50,260 bases of DNA from Vicinamibacterales bacterium (GTDB lineage: Bacteria; Acidobacteriota; Vicinamibacteria; Vicinamibacterales; UBA823), in NCBI GenBank assembly GCA_036012125.1, contig DASCOS010000028.1:1-50260 (forward strand). Direction: 5' to 3'. Below are positions 26,832 through 34,756 of this stretch, one piece after another. Made by a program: the position numbers and the translations under genes. The stretch's first letter is position 1. Each line of letters starts with the position of its first letter. The notes under the pieces were generated by a model that saw only the letters and a program-made list of their open reading frames with translations, did not search any database and was not told the DNA's origin.

Positions 26832-27002
26832 CTAGGGGCTTTCCGATTCGTCGTTCCGTCTCACTTGCTCAGGGTCTGTAGATAAGTAGGACTGAGCGAA
26901 CGCAGTTAATGTGACGCCTTCAACGCCACGGTCGGTGAGATGGGAGAACGTACGTTTGAGCTGATGGAAGAGGTTGTTTACCGCCGCTGGTGTGGGATTG
27001 TC
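26832..27002 (-). pseudogene. C-terminal remnant of a polysaccharide deacetylase-like gene
   Basis: The complement encodes AAVNNLFHQLKRTFSHL and GVEGVTLTAFAQSYL, matching the C-terminus of the intact gene at 31189-32199 (AAVDDLFHRLERTFTHL, GVKGMTLTEFARSY). Everything upstream of this tail is gone, and the sequence switches at about 27003 to the 3' end of a GT4 gene. No start or catalytic part remains. It is one half of a deletion junction. Confidence 0.8.
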
Positions 27003-27304
27003 GGGGGAGCGTGTCGATTGAGGCGCTCGCCTGTGGTACCCTCGTTGTGGCCAGTAACACAGCTGGGTCGATGGAGGTCCAGTCATTTTTCCCGCATGAC
27101 ATGACGCTCTACGATGGAAGAAATCCGAATGCCTTGTGTACGGCGGTGCGATCCGCCATGGTGCGTGGTGCGCTGCGTACGGGCTCGGAGACCGCGCGGA
27201 CCATTAAAGCGCGCTTCAGGCCGTCAAATTGCGTCGCTGCACATCACGAAATCTATGAACAAACACTTCGGGAGTCCTTCGACAGTCGCTCGAATTGGTC
27301 CTAA
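27003..27304 (+). pseudogene. C-terminal remnant of a GT4 glycosyltransferase
   Basis: It encodes GSVSIEALACGTLVVAS through HEIYEQTLRES, stopping at TAA 27302-27304. It is nearly the same, base for base, as the last 100 codons of the intact GT4 at 34757-35914 (offset 8,610 bp, no gaps seen). The N-terminal three quarters are missing. The first Glu of the EX7E motif is lost at the junction, so the product would be inactive. Confidence 0.85.
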
Positions 27305-27315
27305 GATGCTCAGTC
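27003..27315. repeat. direct repeat of the GT4 3' end, copy A
   Basis: It matches 35613-35925 in the same orientation. The match starts at GGGGGAGCG and runs past the stop codon to CTAAGATGCTCAGTC, where the copies diverge. Differences are mostly single-base changes, so the duplication is not brand new. The rest of the 26655-27382 gap holds no intact gene. Confidence 0.8.
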
Positions 27316-27382
27316 CAGGGAAAACGTTATTAGTTACTACCTTACTGGACAAGTAACTCTGGCCTGTTCTTCTAAATGTCAT

Positions 27383-28513
27383 ATGCGATCTCGTGAATCT
27401 CATTCAATTCATCTAGTGCTCTTCTTCTCCAGAAACGTATCGCTGCGGACATGGGCCGAAGTTGGAATGTTTGATAGGGAGGTGGCTCTTTACTTGAAAC
27501 ACCAGAAGGAAGGACTCAAAATCAGCTTCTTGACTTATGGTGATGAGAGCGAACTCGAATACTCCGAACGAATCCCCGGCATTGATATTTTGTACAATAA
27601 ATGGGGGCTACCACTGCCTCTGTATTTCTTGCTGATTCCACTTCTTCATTCTGGGGCGTTGCGGCGTGCAAGCGTGTTGAAGACCAATCAACTTTCTGGT
27701 GGGCGTATAGCACTGTGGTCTTCAAGATTGTGGCGCAAGCCACTGATCGTGCGATGCGGAAATATCCCGTCCGATATGACTGCGCAAACTCATATAAAGA
27801 ACCCTGTCCACATGCGGCGTCTACGTCGGTATGAAGCAAAGATGTTTCATGCAGCAACAGCGATCATTGTCGCTGCACCTGCGATGCGCGATTATATTAC
27901 TCGCACCTACTCTGTATTAGATTCCCTCATTCACGTGGTATCAAATCATGTATTAACCGATCTGTTTCGCCCGAAGGTGGTCAGTTCATTGCCAAACCGA
28001 CTCTGCTTTATGGGACGACTCGAAAAACAAAAAAATGTCGAAACTCTCGTAGAGGCATGCTCAGGCACAGGTTTAGATTTGGTATTAATTGGTAATGGTT
28101 CGTTACGCAACGACATTAAGGCTCTAGCGATGAACAGCGGCGTTAATGTTACCTTTATGGGAAATCTGCCACATGCGGAGCTGCCCTACCAATTATGCAA
28201 ATCCCGTATCTACGTTCATGCGACACATTACGAAGGAAGCCCTCCCAAAGCTTTATTAGAAGCGATGAGTTGCGGGTTACCTGTAATCTGCTCGAATGTT
28301 CCTGGTATAGGCGAATTTATTATTCATGGAGTGACAGGTTGGTTATGTGGCACATCACGAGAAGAGATTCGAAATGCCATTGATATAGTATTGCGTGATG
28401 GCGATCTTCAAGAGCGCCTAGGCCGAAATGCGCGAGAGTTTATTGTTAAATCTTTCACTCTGGACGAGGCTGCACGGAATGAAGTAGCAATACTGAAGAC
28501 TGTTGCACTTTAA
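27383..28513 (+). CDS. GT4 glycosyltransferase
   Basis: A GT-B transferase of 376 residues. The N-terminal domain contains VLKTNQLSGGRIALWSS. The donor domain begins with RLCFMGRLEKQKNVETLVEA, and EGSPPKALLEAMSCGLP supplies an intact EX7E. Codon use is more A/T-rich than in most of the window. The C-terminus is the closest match in the window to the remnant at 3852-4133. The gene follows the collapsed repeat copy A by 67 bp and is followed closely by the radical SAM gene. Confidence 0.88.
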   Translation: MRSRESHSIHLVLFFSRNVSLRTWAEVGMFDREVALYLKHQKEGLKISFLTYGDESELEYSERIPGIDILYNKWGLPLPLYFLLIPLLHSGALRRASVLKTNQLSGGRIALWSSRLWRKPLIVRCGNIPSDMTAQTHIKNPVHMRRLRRYEAKMFHAATAIIVAAPAMRDYITRTYSVLDSLIHVVSNHVLTDLFRPKVVSSLPNRLCFMGRLEKQKNVETLVEACSGTGLDLVLIGNGSLRNDIKALAMNSGVNVTFMGNLPHAELPYQLCKSRIYVHATHYEGSPPKALLEAMSCGLPVICSNVPGIGEFIIHGVTGWLCGTSREEIRNAIDIVLRDGDLQERLGRNAREFIVKSFTLDEAARNEVAILKTVAL

Positions 28514-28535
28514 GCTCTCTATTTGATGGGTCAAC

Positions 28536-30164
28536 TTGGCTCGACAGAATTATTTCAGCAGTCATTGTTTTGTATTTCAGATTTGGGAAAGCTATTACAG
28601 AAGTCCTCGAAGCGGTGCTACCATGGACCGTGGGTGGTGTGTGAATAAGAACTCTGATCCGATAACTGACTTCGATAACCAGTCGACTAATCGATCGACT
28701 CGGGTTCTTTTCATAACTCAATCTAGCGCGTACCCACAATTAGGTGTGCTGTATCTTGTTGATGCCTTGCGACAAGCGGGCATCGAGTCACTAGTGGTAT
28801 CGTGTGATCTTCCGGCTGAAAATCTCGACTCTATCCTCACAGACTATAGGCCGGCGGTGGTTGGCATGTCCGTGCTGACTGCTCCCCAGGTTGTGGACTT
28901 TAAAAGACATTCAATCCGGATAAAAAACGAGTATCCGGAAATCAGTATTGTGTGGGGGGGCGTACATCCTACGATTCTTTCGGAAGAGTGCATGGACTCA
29001 TCTTACATAGACTTTGTTTTTATTGGACAAGGCGAGGATGTTTTTCCTGACCTAGTTCTTGACATTGTTAATGGAACAAATAAGTTTACCAAGAGAGTAC
29101 AAGGGCGTTCGCCTCAGACACTCGATCGGTACAGTCCAGCTTGGGACAAAGTTAGCCTTAGTCAGTATCTTTTCTCTGAACGGCACTCGGTCCGCTCTCC
29201 GATAACTAAAGTCCAAACATCAGCAGCAAAGGTGTTTGACCAAATAAAAAGCGATATCCAGGCCATCGATCCCGGGCTGAGTTCCGACGTATCAATACAC
29301 GTTCTTGAAGATATTAAGAAGTGGGATGTTGGCTTATATGAACTGGACAAGAGTATATTCTATTACCTAATTACCAGCAGGGGATGCCCGTACAGTTGTA
29401 CTTTTTGCTCGGAACCTCTCCAGATTATGCATGGTAATGCCGCGGGAAAATTTACCTGGAATTCCCACGATCTCGACTGGGTGAAGTGTCAGATAGACGT
29501 GATTCGAGAGCGACTTGCTCGGGACGGAGAAGACCTTGAGGGTGTGGGTATCTGGGATGATATGTTCTGGGTGGATAAGAAGCGCGCTCGGAACATCCTC
29601 AGCTACTTAGCTAGTGAGGGCCTGACGTATTTGATTGAGGCACGTCCTGATCAACTCATTCGAGATGATTATTCGCTTTATAATTTCTTAGGCGAGACGA
29701 ATTGTTCGCAAGTATTTATTGGCGCTGAATCGGCATCCCAGGAAACGCTTGACTACATAAAGAAACATACGGACATAGAGGACTACTATCGGCTAATGAA
29801 GCACGCAAGTATTGTCAAGGTTCCGTTACGCATGTCATTTATTGTTGGTTTCCCAGGCGAGACCGACGAAAGCGTTAATAAAACTCTGGATTTTTGTGAG
29901 ACCGTTACGAACGGTGCTTACGGTCCTTGGGTTAACATTAGTGGTCCCAAGATCTTCACGCCCTATCCAGGCACTGTGGAGTATGACCGTGCGGTAGAGG
30001 CGGGTTTTGTAAAACCTGCCACACATGTTGATTGGAGAAAAATCCACAGATCAACTGAAGCCTACCTGGAGTGTTTTCCGTGGATGCGGAATTACCCTAG
30101 CGCTACTCTCGAGAGGCTCGAGCATTATTTTGGGCAAGGTTACAGCGCATTGACTACCCACTAG
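28536..30164 (+). CDS. B12-binding-domain radical SAM enzyme
   Basis: A protein of 542 residues from TTG 28536; ATG 28623 is an equally good start and removes 29 non-conserved residues. From about residue 53 a cobalamin-binding-type Rossmann domain can be read: VLFITQSSAYPQLGVLYLVD, VVGMSVLTAPQ and VWGGVHPTILSE. The radical SAM core has the CX3CX2C cluster in SRGCPYSCTFCSEP (about 281-294), then FIGAESASQETL and MSFIVGFPGETDES. Such enzymes carry out methylations, cyclisations or rearrangements. The substrate is unknown; a sugar or lipid modification would fit the neighbourhood. It is AT-richer than its neighbours. Confidence 0.85.
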   Translation: MARQNYFSSHCFVFQIWESYYRSPRSGATMDRGWCVNKNSDPITDFDNQSTNRSTRVLFITQSSAYPQLGVLYLVDALRQAGIESLVVSCDLPAENLDSILTDYRPAVVGMSVLTAPQVVDFKRHSIRIKNEYPEISIVWGGVHPTILSEECMDSSYIDFVFIGQGEDVFPDLVLDIVNGTNKFTKRVQGRSPQTLDRYSPAWDKVSLSQYLFSERHSVRSPITKVQTSAAKVFDQIKSDIQAIDPGLSSDVSIHVLEDIKKWDVGLYELDKSIFYYLITSRGCPYSCTFCSEPLQIMHGNAAGKFTWNSHDLDWVKCQIDVIRERLARDGEDLEGVGIWDDMFWVDKKRARNILSYLASEGLTYLIEARPDQLIRDDYSLYNFLGETNCSQVFIGAESASQETLDYIKKHTDIEDYYRLMKHASIVKVPLRMSFIVGFPGETDESVNKTLDFCETVTNGAYGPWVNISGPKIFTPYPGTVEYDRAVEAGFVKPATHVDWRKIHRSTEAYLECFPWMRNYPSATLERLEHYFGQGYSALTTH

Positions 30165-30283
30165 ACGAGGACCGGAACGGACGCGCTCTCGGTTGTGCGC
30201 CTCGTGCCCTACAACGTTAGGCCAGTTGCTTGTCGCTTTACCCTCTGTTCCACCCGAATTGTCAGAAGACAACGCTCAGTCTT

Positions 30284-30390
30284 GTGACATCCGTGGTCAC
30301 GGCTAGTCACAGCTTGTCTCTATTAACAAAAAGTGTCACAGCTAGTCACGGGTACGCACGTTTGATCCGTTTTTTGACACAAATTGACAC
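30284..30390. promoter_or_regulatory. cluster of GTCAC/TGACAC boxes upstream of the broken Sel1 gene
   Basis: In the 269-bp gap after the radical SAM gene I see GTGAC (30284), GTCACGGCTAGTCAC (30296-30310), GTCACAGCTAGTCAC (30335-30349, one mismatch) and TGACAC twice at a 10-bp interval (30375, 30385). The two 15-bp boxes are 39 bp apart. The regular repetition suggests binding sites for a DNA-binding protein. TTGACA within the last boxes might also serve as a -35 element. No further gene is visible in this gap. Confidence 0.4.
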
Positions 30391-30433
30391 ACGCCTCAAT
30401 CGCGTTGAACCCTCCACCAGCCAGCAGTAGGAT

Positions 30434-30767
30434 GTGCGTCTATGGGTGGCAACAGTGGTTGATGCTGATCGTCTCCAACTTCGAGCGAAGGAGGGAGATG
30501 CCAAATCCCAGACCAGTCTCGGCGACTGTTACCTATGGGGCCTCGGTGTAACGCAGGACCTGCCGGAGGCGGTACGTTGGTATCGGAAATTGGCCGCGCA
30601 GGGCCACGCTGAGGGCCAAGGTATGCTCGGCTGGTGTTACCAATGGGGCCTCGGTGTAACGAAGGACCTATCGGAAGCGGTGCGCTTGTATCAGTTGGCG
30701 GCCGAGCAAGGCCTGGCTCAGGCGCAGTACAGCCTCGGACGCATGTACGGAAACGGCGAAGGCGTAT
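30434..30767 (+). pseudogene. truncated Sel1-repeat protein gene
   Basis: From GTG 30434, about 110 residues form three Sel1-type helix pairs: SQTSLGDCYLWGLGVTQDLPEA, then GMLGWCYQWGLGVTKDLSEA, then AQYSLGRMYGNGEGV. Right after GEGV the frame runs into the antisense of the start of a thiG/thiS copy (homology with copy A begins at about 30761-30764). The translated end is then unrelated sequence up to a stop at 30826. There is no signal peptide. A full Sel1 gene with similar repeats lies at the right edge of the window. This one looks cut by recombination. Confidence 0.7.
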
Positions 30768-31045
30768 CGCTCATCGCGCACCTCCGCCCACGAAATTTAC
30801 GATCTCGATCTGATCCCCTTCGTTGACCATCGTTGAATCGAATGCTGCACGTTTCAGCACGGTAAAGTTGTGCTCGACTGCCACGCGCCGAGCGTCAATC
30901 TTGAGGTAGTCAAGTAGTTGCGTCACCTGCATGGGTGCGTCAAGTTCGAAAACATCACCGTTAAGTGTGATAGTCAACCGCCTCAGCCTACTCTTCGTCA
31001 CAGTATGAAGTCAAGGCTAACCTATTGGTATGAATGAGTTTAGCG
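30761..31045. repeat. duplicated thiS segment, copy B
   Basis: The partner of 26414-26698 (offset 4,347 bp). It includes five codons of a lost second thiG (complement, ATG at 30772-30774, reading MSDTP against MTDTP in the real gene), all of the second thiS and about 45 bp upstream. The left edge abuts the Sel1 gene, which marks a recombination joint. Confidence 0.8.
30771..31001 (-). CDS. thiS: second ThiS-like sulfur carrier, without its thiG
   Basis: A protein of 76 residues, starting at GTG 31001, closely similar along its whole length to the ThiS at 26424-26654. It keeps [12 protein letters not shown] and [13 protein letters not shown] and ends Ala-Arg after the glycines. The frame is intact with mostly conservative changes, so it has been under selection at least until recently. 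Its thiG partner is reduced to a few codons. It may supply sulfur to the same ThiG, serve another sulfur-transfer enzyme, or be a decaying duplicate. Confidence 0.8.
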   Translation of the reverse strand: MTKSRLRRLTITLNGDVFELDAPMQVTQLLDYLKIDARRVAVEHNFTVLKRAAFDSTMVNEGDQIEIVNFVGGGAR

Positions 31046-31188
31046 TCCACGCGTGGCTCCGACCGAACGAAATATTCGCGTATTCGCTCTCGGCGGTTAA
31101 CTTGAGTCCGTGTTCGGTGCTATTCGGTGCACCTCCGTCCGAGTGGTATCGAAACCTCAGTCTCACAGAGGCGGTTCGATTTGCTGAT

Positions 31189-32199
31189 CTACGACTTGAC
31201 GTCGCGCATCGATCTTCCGCGGCCAGGTGAGTACGAACGCGCGAACTCGGTCAGGGTCATACCCTTGACTCCACGTGAGACGAGGTGCGTGAACGTTCTC
31301 TCAAGCCGATGGAACAGATCGTCGACGGCGGCTGACGTGCGGTTATAGGGCGAGCCGCCCGGCATGAGCTCAGACGAATGCAGCATCATCTCGATGGCTG
31401 GCAGGCCGAGCGCGTCGGCGGTCTCGTAGACGGTAATCAGGCGCTTCGCGGACATTCCCGGATACGGGCGAAACCACTGAGGTGCAAGTCGAAGGAATCT
31501 ATTAGCCGCCCGCATGGGGATCGATTGTCGATGGCGACGGAACATTGAGCGGGCCAGGCGTGATCGCCGCATGAGCACGCTGGTATGCAGGATAGTGACT
31601 GGCACTTCCAGGAGTCCAGAGTTCCCGGCTTCGCACACATCCCTCTGTGAGAGACCGTAGGGGGCGAGCGGTGCTTTACGGAAGTCCGGCCCGCCTTCGC
31701 GCAGGCCGAGGTCACCAACCCACGACACTAATGGCGTGATTGAGCAGTCCACCAGGTACCCGAGCCTGACCATTGGTGCCACTTGTGCGGCCGAGAAGCC
31801 CCATCGGCCGGCGCGGTAGCTCGTCGGCGCCTGACCGAGCCGATCGCTAAGCGTCGCCGTCAGGGTGCGTAGCTTCGATTGAAACAGTTCGGTGGGTAGT
31901 TCGGATGGGTAGGGGTGACCCCGGTCGGCATCGTCCCACACGGCGTCGAACGGCGGGGTCGACCAGGGGTGCAAATGCGCACCGATCTCAGCGTGGCCAT
32001 TGCGGGCTGGTTGTCCCAGCGTCCCATCAAACACGGCACTCGTGACGACTTCGTATGTGCAAAGGTAGGTCGGCGGAAATTCGAAGTGCTCACAGAGCGC
32101 TTGGAACCTCGGCACGTAACCGAGATTGTCGGTCGTCAATTCTGCCCCGACGTCCCATTGATTATCTGCTTCGGTATCGACAGTGAGGATTAGTTTCAT
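31189..32199 (-). CDS. polysaccharide deacetylase-like protein
   Basis: About 336 residues from the ATG at 32199, 11 bp after the methyltransferase stop; the frame extends further upstream but reads into that gene. MKLILTVDTEAD carries the metal-binding Asp region of NodB-like deacetylases, and AEIGAHLHPWSTPP carries the His pair. YRAGRWGFS follows. No signal peptide is seen, so it likely acts in the cytoplasm on a sugar intermediate. A degraded copy of its C-terminus lies at 26832-27002. It is in an operon with the methyltransferase. Confidence 0.75.
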   Translation of the reverse strand: MKLILTVDTEADNQWDVGAELTTDNLGYVPRFQALCEHFEFPPTYLCTYEVVTSAVFDGTLGQPARNGHAEIGAHLHPWSTPPFDAVWDDADRGHPYPSELPTELFQSKLRTLTATLSDRLGQAPTSYRAGRWGFSAAQVAPMVRLGYLVDCSITPLVSWVGDLGLREGGPDFRKAPLAPYGLSQRDVCEAGNSGLLEVPVTILHTSVLMRRSRLARSMFRRHRQSIPMRAANRFLRLAPQWFRPYPGMSAKRLITVYETADALGLPAIEMMLHSSELMPGGSPYNRTSAAVDDLFHRLERTFTHLVSRGVKGMTLTEFARSYSPGRGRSMRDVKS

Positions 32200-32210
32200 A
32201 GCTCTGTTAC

Positions 32211-33047
32211 TCAATAGCCCAGCACGTATTCCATGTTCGTGATTAGGATGTCGCGGCCGATCGGGATGTGGGGGATTCTCTTGACGAGCCATTTTGGCAA
32301 GGTACGCTGCGCCAGCTTGCTGATCTCCAGGTCCTCGCGAATTAGCGTGAATCCGGCTTCGGTGATGTGCTGACGCAAGTTTTTGAGCGTGACGAGATAA
32401 TGGAGGTCGTCGATTATCGTTTCGCCTTGTTGGGCTTGTGTGAGGAACAAATCACTGTACACCGGCTCGCGGAAAGTTCCCGGTGCATGGCGTGCGAGCC
32501 ACCAGCTCAGTTCAAAGGCGAGCCGACGTCCTAGCATCAGATGCGGCGGAATTGGGAACCGTAACCGCGGAAGGTGAACTCCGCTCGGCGACAGATAAGG
32601 CGCCGTTTCGAGAAACATACGCCCACCCGGCCTAAGGACTCGGCGTGCTTCGCGCAGATAGGCGCTAGGGTCCCTGACGTGCTCAATGACGGCATGGGAA
32701 ATGACCAGGTCGAAGCTTGCGTCACGAAACGGCAGCGCCGTACCATCTGCTCTTGAAAATCTTGGCTTAGAGCCGCCCTGTTCCTCGGCGAGTCGTGTAC
32801 CCGCGCCCCGGAATCGGTCCGCGAGATCGATGGCAACGACCGATACAGCCTCTTCAGCAAACGAGACACTCATGCCGCCGCCTCCGCAGCCATCATCGAG
32901 CACGCTACCGAGGTGCGTGATGTTGGCTCTTGTCAAATAGCGAAGCAGCTTGGCTGAGCGCCAGTATTCAAACTTAGCGTAGTGAAACTCCGACCGAAAC
33001 CGCTCGGCGCCATGCCGTTCAATAGCCTCCTGATCGACGATCCGCAT
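32211..33047 (-). CDS. class I SAM methyltransferase
   Basis: A Methyltransf_11-type enzyme of 278 residues. VLDDGCGGGGMSVSFA is motif I. ADGTALPFRDASFDLVISHAVIEHV and RVLRPGGRMFLET are the later motifs. It is like the many glycan-locus methyltransferases that act on sugars or lipid-linked ends. It lies 28 bp downstream of the flippase gene and 11 bp upstream of the deacetylase, so the three probably form one leftward operon. Confidence 0.85.
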   Translation of the reverse strand: MRIVDQEAIERHGAERFRSEFHYAKFEYWRSAKLLRYLTRANITHLGSVLDDGCGGGGMSVSFAEEAVSVVAIDLADRFRGAGTRLAEEQGGSKPRFSRADGTALPFRDASFDLVISHAVIEHVRDPSAYLREARRVLRPGGRMFLETAPYLSPSGVHLPRLRFPIPPHLMLGRRLAFELSWWLARHAPGTFREPVYSDLFLTQAQQGETIIDDLHYLVTLKNLRQHITEAGFTLIREDLEISKLAQRTLPKWLVKRIPHIPIGRDILITNMEYVLGY

Positions 33048-33075
33048 CGTTATAATCGTGAAATGTGTCTATCCT

Positions 33076-34578
33076 TCACTTCTCGGATTCATCAGGGGTG
33101 GAGGATGCCCGCTTCTCTGCAACCATGGTGCCTCGCAAGCTGGCCAGTAACTGTCGGATCTCTCGGAGTTCTTGCGCCTTAAAGAACCCGAGCACGACCA
33201 GGGCGACCGGATACGTCGCCACCAGTGCGAGCCCAACACTGAGCGCCGTAGCTATAGACGCCGGCGCTACTATAGCCATTATCCCATAGAGCGCGATGGC
33301 CACTCCTGCAGTCATCGCGAGTCGTCCCCATTCGTAGCGGATGGCGTAATACCGTTGGGCGAAGTAGCTCAACGTTGCAACGAATACGATCTGTCCAGCG
33401 ACGACCGAAGCCGCTGCGCCAAAGAGCCCCCATTGTGGGATCAGTAGAAAATACCCGCCGAGGCTTACAGACCCGCCGACCGCGGTCGCGATCGGATAGG
33501 CGTGAGTCCGTTTAGCGACGTTGATTGATGTTGACAATAGCGTGGATGTTGATTGGATTGCCATGCCAAGGGCCAGCAACGGTACGACCTGGGCCGCGGC
33601 ATGGAATGTCTTAGGAGTCATCAGCTCGACGACTGGTTGCGCGAAGCAGGCCAGCGCCAAAGTCAGGAAGCTCAAGACAGCGAAAGCGTAGCTAGAGAGA
33701 CGACCAAACAACCATGGAGCATCTGCGCGGCGCATCGAATCAAAAGCAAATGGCATCCAGGCTGTGGTGAATGCTACGGGGTAAAGCTTAACCACCGAGG
33801 CGATGCTGACACCGATCAAGTACACGCCCACTTGGGCGAGGGGAAGATACAGTGTGAGGAAAAACCGGTCGCTCATCGCCATGCCCTGATGCAGGATGCC
33901 CTGGGATGCCCGTGGAAGGCCGAATTGCAGCATCTCCCGTGCTATCGAACGGGAGAATCGCCAGGTCGTCATTGTGTTAATGCTCCGGCTAAGACCGGCG
34001 ACCATCAATGTCGATATCATGACGTCGGCCAGGACAATGCCGGTGACGTTCCATCGCAAACCGACAACGAATACCAGACGAAGGACAATCGTCCCGAGGG
34101 ACCGGACGAAGGTAAGCGTGGCGTAGGTGCGAGATTTTTCTTGGATTTGCAGGCGTGTCAGTGGGAGAAAAATAAAGCTACCTATGAAGCTGTTCGTGAA
34201 CAACAGGGAGAGTGTCGTCACGTGGTGCTGACCGCTAAACAGTGCGCCATTGATTGTAGGTGCGAGACCTAAGAGCAGGAGCGTCAGTGCGCCGTTTGCT
34301 CCGATTAGAAAAAGGATGATAGTGCCGGCGAGCCGACGGCGTTCCTCGTCGGTTCGACAATCGTAATGGAGTCGCAGGAACGAGGTATCCAGGCCCCATC
34401 GGTACACGGGCTTAAGTACCGCTTCGAGTACAAGGACCAGCGCCAGCACTCCATAATCTGAAGGGGACAGGACGCGGGTGTAGACCGGCAGCAGTAGAAA
34501 TGTAGTCGCCAGGATCGCGACGTCTGCCGAGCCGTAAACCAGCAGGTGGCCGAATATTCGACGAACATTGTCGAACAT
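33076..34578 (-). CDS. Wzx-type polysaccharide flippase
   Basis: A protein of 500 residues with 12-14 hydrophobic segments. It has the start typical of polysaccharide exporters (YGSADVAILATTFLLLPVYTRVLSPSDYGVLALV), matching the polysaccharide synthesis / MOP superfamily that flips undecaprenyl-PP-linked repeat units. The C-terminal 30 residues are charged and cytoplasmic. It starts the leftward operon with the methyltransferase and deacetylase. A long open frame on the other strand (33553-34272) is a shadow. Confidence 0.87.
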   Translation of the reverse strand: MFDNVRRIFGHLLVYGSADVAILATTFLLLPVYTRVLSPSDYGVLALVLVLEAVLKPVYRWGLDTSFLRLHYDCRTDEERRRLAGTIILFLIGANGALTLLLLGLAPTINGALFSGQHHVTTLSLLFTNSFIGSFIFLPLTRLQIQEKSRTYATLTFVRSLGTIVLRLVFVVGLRWNVTGIVLADVMISTLMVAGLSRSINTMTTWRFSRSIAREMLQFGLPRASQGILHQGMAMSDRFFLTLYLPLAQVGVYLIGVSIASVVKLYPVAFTTAWMPFAFDSMRRADAPWLFGRLSSYAFAVLSFLTLALACFAQPVVELMTPKTFHAAAQVVPLLALGMAIQSTSTLLSTSINVAKRTHAYPIATAVGGSVSLGGYFLLIPQWGLFGAAASVVAGQIVFVATLSYFAQRYYAIRYEWGRLAMTAGVAIALYGIMAIVAPASIATALSVGLALVATYPVALVVLGFFKAQELREIRQLLASLRGTMVAEKRASSTPDESEK

Positions 34579-34641
34579 GCAGGCGGATTATAGTGGTAAG
34601 CCGTATCTTCTCTGAAACCTACCTTGGTTGGGGGTCAGGGG

Positions 34642-34700
34642 ATGCCTAGCGGCATTGTGGTAGTGGTTGGGTGATAATGCGGTGTCCCACAGCTGACACC
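34642..34700. promoter_or_regulatory. inverted repeats in the divergent flippase/GT4 promoter region
   Basis: In the 178 bp between the divergent genes there are two perfect inverted repeats: ATGCC-TAGC-GGCAT (34642-34655) and GGTGTC-CCACAGCT-GACACC (34681-34700). The second shares TGACAC with the boxes near 30375-30390. They are candidate operators; promoters for both directions must lie here. Confidence 0.35.
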
Positions 34701-34756
34701 AAATGGTCACGTAGCTCGACTAGAGCAGGATTGAATTATTTATAAAGGCCTTTCTC

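Noticed and set aside
26728-26868. Short protein-like frame on the - strand (ending in LRPSGYYREYPS) between thiS and the deacetylase remnant
   Set aside because: It reads like the tail of a real protein, but I cannot identify it, it has no start, and copy B lacks it. Perhaps another gene remnant; not enough to call.
26990-27304. A 104-codon frame starting at ATG 26990 as a small functional transferase
   Set aside because: Its first codons come from antisense of the deacetylase remnant and the rest is a GT4 C-terminus without its catalytic partner domain, so it is a junction artefact.
31030-31230. Open frame of 66 codons on the + strand between the second thiS and the deacetylase
   Set aside because: It overlaps the deacetylase 3' end on the other strand, has no ribosome site or family resemblance, and starts inside the duplicated thiS upstream region.
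33553-34272. Open frame of 239 codons on the + strand
   Set aside because: It lies wholly antisense to the flippase gene. Its translation is rich in Gln, Cys and charged residues with no recognisable motif, as expected for a shadow of a membrane-protein gene.
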